This document shows positions 43,912-48,940 of a stretch of DNA of 48,940 bases, in pieces. The notes beneath the pieces are model-generated. The model did no database searches and had not been told where the DNA came from. It saw nothing but the letters and a program-made list of their open reading frames with translations. The position numbers were made by a program, and so were the translations under genes. This stretch comes from JAYVJM01 sp043769275 (GTDB taxonomy: Bacteria; Pseudomonadota; Gammaproteobacteria; Pseudomonadales; UBA7239), in NCBI GenBank assembly GCA_043769275.1, contig JAYVJM010000005.1, forward strand, positions 1 through 48,940, given 5' to 3'. Each line of letters opens with the position of its first letter. Within the stretch, counting starts at the first letter, position 1.

Positions 43912-45236
43912 CTATTTCGCCACCATAGCCTTCCCGGATAGTACGTAGACTTTACCGGCAGCATTCCCTGCTTCGTCATTGAGCGGCGCACCACTGATGA
44001 TGTCTTGCACGCCGTCGCCGTTCGCATCGCCGCCACTGCCAATCGCAATGCCAAAATTATCGCCGCTGGCTTTGCCTTGCTCCTTGAACATCATTGGATT
44101 GCTATTACTGCTATTGCCTGAGTACACAAATACTGCGCCGGCTTGCTTAACCCCTGCGCTATTTTTGTTGGCACCGACCGCAATTTCACCAAAGCTGTCG
44201 CTATTCATATCAAGCATCATCGCCACGCTTCGACCAAAATACTCCGCTTTGCCAGTGCCATGTTTTTGCATCAGCATTTGACCGTCTAAGCCGGAATAGA
44301 CCGAAATGCTACCAGCATCTCTTATTTGTAGACCATTCACAAAGGCATCGGCTTTATCTGCCCCCACCATGAAGCTCGGCCTGCTACTGCTGTTAATGTC
44401 TACTGCACCGCTAACACTAACCCCAAAGCCATCGCCTGCGCTGCTACCCGTTTTCATGTACAGCACAGCGCCATCCATGCCGGAATAAACAGTGGCACTA
44501 CCAGCATCCTTAAGTAAGGCATTGCCAACGCGAACATCCGCCTTATTGGCACCGGCAATCACGTCGTTACGGCCGTCATTGTTGATATCGCCAACACCGG
44601 CAACACTCGCCCCCAAGTTGTCCCCTTTTTTGTCACCACGTTTGTACATAAGAACGCGGCTGTCGCTGCCAGAAAACACGCTGATAGCACCTGTATCCTG
44701 ACGTTTTGCGCTACTGTCGGCCATCGGAATACCGACAGCGATATCTGGCACACCGTCTCCGTCCATATCGCCTACCGCTGCAACGCTGAAACCCAGTAAA
44801 TCGCCATTTTTACCACCCTCTATGTACATAAGGAGAGCGCCGCCCTTGCCAGAAAATACGCTGGCCGCACCCGCATCTTTTTTGATGACAACTGTTTTTC
44901 CTTTGCGATTTTGAGTGATATCCGCTTTGCAGGCACCTGCCAGAACATCAGCAAAACCATCTTTGTTAATGTCACCCGCCGCACTCACCGCACAGCCTAG
45001 ATTGTCACCAGGACGCTCACCGTAAAAGGTATACAGGGCCTTGGCTTGACGAACGGAAAAGACGGTAACACTGCCGACATCTTTGCCAATGACTTTGTTT
45101 TTCCCTTTCACAACACCGTATAAGTCGGCTTTGCTGGCACCGACGGCAATATCATCCATCCCGTCGCCATCCACATCGCCCACGAAAGCGACGGAGTTGC
45201 CGAAGCCGTCACCCGCATGCTGTCCTGTGACGGTAT
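43912..45236 (-). repeat. Seven FG-GAP/integrin-alpha-like blades
   Basis: The C-terminal third of the giant protein has seven units of about 60 residues, each with a GD.FG.SV start, a D.DGDG..D calcium loop, an AVGA-like strand and a DAGS..VYSG end. Seven is the number needed for a complete beta-propeller. Confidence 0.88.
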
Positions 45237-48200
45237 ACAGCGGATTCTCAAGCGCGGCATTTTGATCGCAAACATCCCCTATTTTGTCGCCATCGGAGTC
45301 AAGCTGATCTGGGTTAGCCTTGTCTGGGCAGTTATCGGTTGTATCGCTGATACCGTCTTTGTCGATGTCATCTTTACTGTCAACTGCACTCTCACAGATG
45401 TCACCTATGCCGTTGCTATCACTGTCTTTTTGATCGGTGTTCGCCGCATTCGGGCAGTTGTCGGTGGTGTCGGCCACGCTGTCGCGGTCGGTATCCAAGC
45501 AACCCTGCGCATTCACGGGTGTATTGAGCGCGCTATCGGGGCAGGCGTCGCTGAGGTTCGCCACGCCGTCGTTGTCGATATCAGGGTCGCAAAGGTCACC
45601 AATGCCATCGCCTTCGCTGTCTTTTTGGTCGGTGTTCGCCACATTCGGGCAATTGTCAGTTTTATCGCTCACGCTGTCGCGGTCGGTATCCAAGCAACCC
45701 TGCGCATTAACGGGTGTATTGAGCGCGCTATCGGGGCAGGCGTCGCTGAGGTTCGCCACGCCGTCGTTGTCATTGTCGTCGTCGCAAGCATCACCCAAGG
45801 CATCATTGTCAGCGTTTTCCTGCTGGGGATTGGCTGTATCTCGGCAATTGTCGAGCGTATTAAGTACGCCATCACTATCGTTGTCGCTGTCACCGTCGCA
45901 CTTATCGCCGATACCATCGCCGTCGCTATCGACTTGATCAACATTCGCGTCCATCGGACAGTTGTCGCTCACATCCTGTACTGCGTCGTTATCGTCATCC
46001 GGATCACACGCATCGCCTTGACTGTCGCGGTCGTTATTGTTTTGGTCGATGTTGCCGACTAAAGGACAGTTATCGAGTGAATTGGGAACGCCATCATTGT
46101 CATTATCCAGATCACATGCGTCGCCTTGGCCGTCGCTATCGCTATCGAGTTGATCAAGGTTGGCAACCAAGGGACAGTTGTCGCTCACATTGAGCAGCGT
46201 GTCATTGTCGCTATCGACGTCACAGACATCGCCTAAGCCATCTTGGTCTGTATCCAACTGGTTGGCATTCGCCAGCAGCGGGCAGTTGTCGACCGCGTTT
46301 AGGTGCCCGTCATTGTCTTTGTCTGGGTCACAGGCATCGCCTTGGCCGTCACCGTCAATGTCACTCTGGTCGGCGTTTGCCACCAATGGGCAGTTGTCTT
46401 GTGCATTAAGCACGCCGTCGTTGTCATTGTCTGGGTCACAGGCATCGCCTATGCCATCGTGGTCGGTATCCAACTGGTCGACGTTGGCCAACAGCAAACA
46501 GTTGTCGGCGGCACCAGTAACGCCGTGTGGCGCAACCGACACCTGAAGCGTATAACGCGCATCGGCTGCAATTGCTGTTGTGCTGCTATTGGAAGCAGAT
46601 ACACAAACCGTATAAACGCCCGCTTCCGGCAGCGTGACGGAAATGAAAGGGTCTTGCTTTGATGTGCTGCCAGCCTGACCGTAACTTGCTAGTACGGCAT
46701 CATCATTGCTAACCAAGACATTACCGTCACTGTCGTACAAGGAGAGATACGCATTTAGCAAAAGGCTTTTATCCACATCAAAATAAGCCGCCCCTTGTCC
46801 GGTGGCCGTGAAAGCAAAGCAGTCGCGCCCGTTACTGCCTCTTGTTGTATCGGGGCTGATGGTGACGTGTGGAATCATGGTGGAAGTATTGACGCTTTCA
46901 CTGCCGATATTGACAGAAGCATTCAGGCTGAAGCTGGCATCAATATTCTGCGCAGTGGCGAGCGTGTCGTTGCCCGCCAGGTTGTTTACGGTACCTGCCA
47001 CATCGGATACGCCGTCGCCATCATTGTCTGCGTCGGCGTTGTTGCCGATGCCGTCACCATCGCTGTCGGCATTTTCAGAGGGGTCCAGCGGGAAAGCGTC
47101 GCTTGCGTTTGGCGTACCGTCGCCGTCGCTGTCAGTGTCGCAAGCGTCACCAATGTTATCGCCGTCACTGTCTTTTTGATCTGCGTTTGCAAGTGCAGGG
47201 CAATTATCTGCTCCGTCCAACACGCCATCGCCGTCGGCATCACTGGCGGCAAAAGTGTAATAGAACGTGCCAGCATTTTGCACATTGTACGTGGCTTCCC
47301 AGTTACTGCCGTTTAAGGTCATGGGAATGGCAGTGGGCGCCGTGAAATCGTCATTGCTGCTACTCACTAACAGGCTCACACTGCTGTTTGCAGCCGGCAG
47401 TTTCGTTGTCTCGGCACTGTTCATGGTTGGCACGCGCAACAACACATCGCCCACACTGCCAGTGGCGCGTACTTTCCACGCACGGGTTAGGCGCATTGTG
47501 CCTGTTGGTGCACCTGCTGCTTGCCAAGCCAATGCACCATTGTTATCACCCGCCATCAAATAGCTGGCATCCGCCGTAAAGCTGTTGCTATTGGCGGCAT
47601 TGTTGGCGGCAATAGCACCCAGCCCAACGGTCACTAGGGCGCCGCTTTCAGTCGATGTCGACTGTTTCTGATTGAGCAGGGATTTGTCGTCGCGTCCTAT
47701 GCCAAATACTCTGTTTTGGTAAGCCCCGCTGCCTGTCCAAACAGTCGCGCCCGTGCTGTTAGCGTAATTTTGCGGTGACGTGGAGGAGCCCAGTGTCATC
47801 CCGTACTTAAGGGCAAGGTAACTCTCTACCTGCCGGCGCTCCGTGCTAGTGAGCACGCGGCCATAAGCAATGTATTCACCCACGTAGGCTTTGGAATTCT
47901 CACTGCCATTATTGCCGCCCAAAATCGTGCGCCAAGTGACATTGTTAGAGGTTGTCGCTGAAGATACGAATACGGCTTTGCTGTGAAATTTGTAGGCACC
48001 ACTCGATGCACGATCCAATTCATACAGAGAAGGCCGAGTATCGGCAGGACGGCCCGTTAAAATAGACGGGTTACCCGCCAAATACAGCACGTCCTGCAGG
48101 TTATTCCAATAACCCAATAGCACGTCGCTTGCGCTTGAAGCAAACACCCGCTTATTTTGCGAGCCTTCCAGCCGCGCTACGCCAAACAGGGTGTAATCGC

Positions 48201-48940
48201 CGCTAACCTCTGTGCCGATGGGATATTGATGCAGTGATACGCCGTTGTAATACACCAACGGGTTGAAGTTCATCGGTTTATCAATTTCATACAGCGGGGT
48301 ACCTGTGGCCGGAACCTGCAGCGCGCCGGCAGTATCTTCCCACATGCTCACGGTACCGCCTTGCGTGCTGGAGCTGGTGCCGGCATCCGCCTTGAGCCAG
48401 TAACGTAAACCAGATGCCACACCGCCAGGCCCGCGCAGACCGGCACTGCCGAAGCAAAAATACTGCCCATTTACCAGATCAACCATCGCCTGCCTGTTGG
48501 TTAATGGCATTTCGGTTACGTCTGTAGCAAAGGTTGGGTCTGTGGAAACCAGTAAGTGCGTGGCGGAAATGTTGGATGTGCTGATGGCCACCGCACCGAT
48601 TGTGCCACTTTCTTCCACTCGCCACACACGTCCCATTTTTTGCGTAACCGCCACGCCGGCATAAGGGCTGTAATCCAACGTGCCGCTGTTGTCTCCCAGC
48701 AGCAAAAAGCTCAAATCTTGGCTAAAACTTTGCGTATTGGCGGCATTGGTCGCGGCTATGCTGCCCAAACTCACACTGACCAAATTGCTGCTGGCCGACG
48801 TGGATTGCTTCTGGTTTAAGGCCGACTTGTCATCCCTGCCGATACCAAACACACGGTTTTGATACGCAGCGGTACCCGTCCATATCGTGGCACCGGCACT
48901 GTTGATGTAGTTAATGGGACTGGCGGGTGTGCCAAGTGAA
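43912..48940 (-). CDS. Giant modular surface protein: DUF8202/LamG-like, TSP3, PPC-like, FG-GAP (5' end missing)
   Basis: This frame stays open to the window edge, so at least 1675 residues are encoded and the start lies outside. Order from the N-terminal side: the end of one LamG-like DUF8202-type unit (NQKQST, GIGRDDKS), then a complete second unit (GLRYWLKADAG to RRQVESYLALKYG and GIGRDDKS); three thrombospondin type-3-like stretches (47215-47000); a PPC-like domain (46980-46530); about twelve further TSP3 repeats (DNCP..AN.DQ.D.DGDG.GD.CD, 46520-45250); and seven FG-GAP blades (45235-43912). TSP3 and FG-GAP loops bind calcium. Likely a secreted or surface adhesin; no sorting signal is seen at the C-terminus. 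Confidence 0.9.
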   Translation of the reverse strand, partial: SLGTPASPINYINSAGATIWTGTAAYQNRVFGIGRDDKSALNQKQSTSASSNLVSVSLGSIAATNAANTQSFSQDLSFLLLGDNSGTLDYSPYAGVAVTQKMGRVWRVEESGTIGAVAISTSNISATHLLVSTDPTFATDVTEMPLTNRQAMVDLVNGQYFCFGSAGLRGPGGVASGLRYWLKADAGTSSSTQGGTVSMWEDTAGALQVPATGTPLYEIDKPMNFNPLVYYNGVSLHQYPIGTEVSGDYTLFGVARLEGSQNKRVFASSASDVLLGYWNNLQDVLYLAGNPSILTGRPADTRPSLYELDRASSGAYKFHSKAVFVSSATTSNNVTWRTILGGNNGSENSKAYVGEYIAYGRVLTSTERRQVESYLALKYGMTLGSSTSPQNYANSTGATVWTGSGAYQNRVFGIGRDDKSLLNQKQSTSTESGALVTVGLGAIAANNAANSNSFTADASYLMAGDNNGALAWQAAGAPTGTMRLTRAWKVRATGSVGDVLLRVPTMNSAETTKLPAANSSVSLLVSSSNDDFTAPTAIPMTLNGSNWEATYNVQNAGTFYYTFAASDADGDGVLDGADNCPALANADQKDSDGDNIGDACDTDSDGDGTPNASDAFPLDPSENADSDGDGIGNNADADNDGDGVSDVAGTVNNLAGNDTLATAQNIDASFSLNASVNIGSESVNTSTMIPHVTISPDTTRGSNGRDCFAFTATGQGAAYFDVDKSLLLNAYLSLYDSDGNVLVSNDDAVLASYGQAGSTSKQDPFISVTLPEAGVYTVCVSASNSSTTAIAADARYTLQVSVAPHGVTGAADNCLLLANVDQLDTDHDGIGDACDPDNDNDGVLNAQDNCPLVANADQSDIDGDGQGDACDPDKDNDGHLNAVDNCPLLANANQLDTDQDGLGDVCDVDSDNDTLLNVSDNCPLVANLDQLDSDSDGQGDACDLDNDNDGVPNSLDNCPLVGNIDQNNNDRDSQGDACDPDDDNDAVQDVSDNCPMDANVDQVDSDGDGIGDKCDGDSDNDSDGVLNTLDNCRDTANPQQENADNDALGDACDDDNDNDGVANLSDACPDSALNTPVNAQGCLDTDRDSVSDKTDNCPNVANTDQKDSEGDGIGDLCDPDIDNDGVANLSDACPDSALNTPVNAQGCLDTDRDSVADTTDNCPNAANTDQKDSDSNGIGDICESAVDSKDDIDKDGISDTTDNCPDKANPDQLDSDGDKIGDVCDQNAALENPLYTVTGQHAGDGFGNSVAFVGDVDGDGMDDIAVGASKADLYGVVKGKNKVIGKDVGSVTVFSVRQAKALYTFYGERPGDNLGCAVSAAGDINKDGFADVLAGACKADITQNRKGKTVVIKKDAGAASVFSGKGGALLMYIEGGKNGDLLGFSVAAVGDMDGDGVPDIAVGIPMADSSAKRQDTGAISVFSGSDSRVLMYKRGDKKGDNLGASVAGVGDINNDGRNDVIAGANKADVRVGNALLKDAGSATVYSGMDGAVLYMKTGSSAGDGFGVSVSGAVDINSSSRPSFMVGADKADAFVNGLQIRDAGSISVYSGLDGQMLMQKHGTGKAEYFGRSVAMMLDMNSDSFGEIAVGANKNSAGVKQAGAVFVYSGNSSNSNPMMFKEQGKASGDNFGIAIGSGGDANGDGVQDIISGAPLNDEAGNAAGKVYVLSGKAMVAK
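45439..45790 (-). repeat. 195-base near-exact tandem duplication in the TSP3 region
   Basis: The block encoding ANLSDACPDSALNTPVNAQG and the next TSP3 unit occurs twice, 65 codons apart. CCAAGCAACCCTGCGCATT begins at 45495 and again at 45690, and the following 60 or so bases differ by one base. The unit keeps the reading frame. Confidence 0.85.

Noticed and set aside
45217..46062. 281-codon plus-strand frame opposite the TSP3 repeats
   Set aside because: It is the antisense shadow of a highly repetitive Asp/Asn/Gly-rich coding region. The translation is a low-complexity Val/Ile/Ala/Arg pattern and there is no ribosome-binding site.
1..48940. A toxin-antitoxin, anti-phage or biosynthetic gene cluster
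   Set aside because: I looked for paired small genes, restriction, CBASS, retron, NRPS/PKS and similar signatures and found none. The DUF4145 and PLD-like genes alone do not make such a system.

Overview
The window comes from a Gram-negative gammaproteobacterium of moderate GC content (about half, by eye). The nearest relatives are probably in the Pseudomonadales/Cellvibrionales. The signs are a cytochrome c4-DsbA-EngB neighbourhood, an RNase D-YcgL pair, NtrB/NtrC, CsrA, and an OprI/Lpp-type lipoprotein with an L,D-transpeptidase next to it. No species can be fixed from the sequence alone. Most of the window is chromosomal core. I see no tRNA, rRNA, CRISPR array, prophage or complete insertion sequence.

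Layout. From 0 to 4.6 kb the minus strand carries uvrD, a YqhA-like membrane protein, dsbA and cytochrome c4, with engB starting divergently at 4.7 kb. From 5.5 to 10.6 kb a tightly packed minus-strand run reads recR, rnd, ycgL, a small membrane protein, ntrB, ntrC. An AmpG-like permease (plus) then meets an MgtA-type P-type ATPase (minus) tail to tail, and the ATPase has a long structured leader. From 15.3 to 17.4 kb lie a secreted phospholipase D-like protein and a block of palindromic intergenic repeats. From 17.4 to 28.2 kb come a DUF4145 protein, an acyl-CoA synthetase, nfuA, a short delta-60-repeat fragment, nadB, gpsA, an unknown secreted protein, a catalase and dinG.

From 28.4 to 30.9 kb a FixL/FixJ-like two-component pair is bracketed by two inverted copies of an 85-base REP-like element. 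A TPR protein, malate dehydrogenase and a 42-residue membrane microprotein follow. From 32.8 to 39.7 kb the theme is the cell envelope: two L,D-transpeptidases facing an Lpp/OprI lipoprotein that ends in lysine, then opgC, an acyltransferase, hldE and a MaoC-type hydratase. CsrA, RNase R and RlmB form an RNA-related block. The last 5 kb is one very large, incomplete surface protein on the minus strand. It has LamG-like DUF8202-type units, thrombospondin type-3 calcium repeats, a PPC-like domain and a seven-bladed FG-GAP propeller.

The most interesting leads are the inverted repeats around the two-component system, the possible mgtA leader, the microprotein behind mdh, the Lpp/L,D-transpeptidase group, the secreted PLD protein and the modular calcium-binding giant. 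None is a clear-cut new system by itself.
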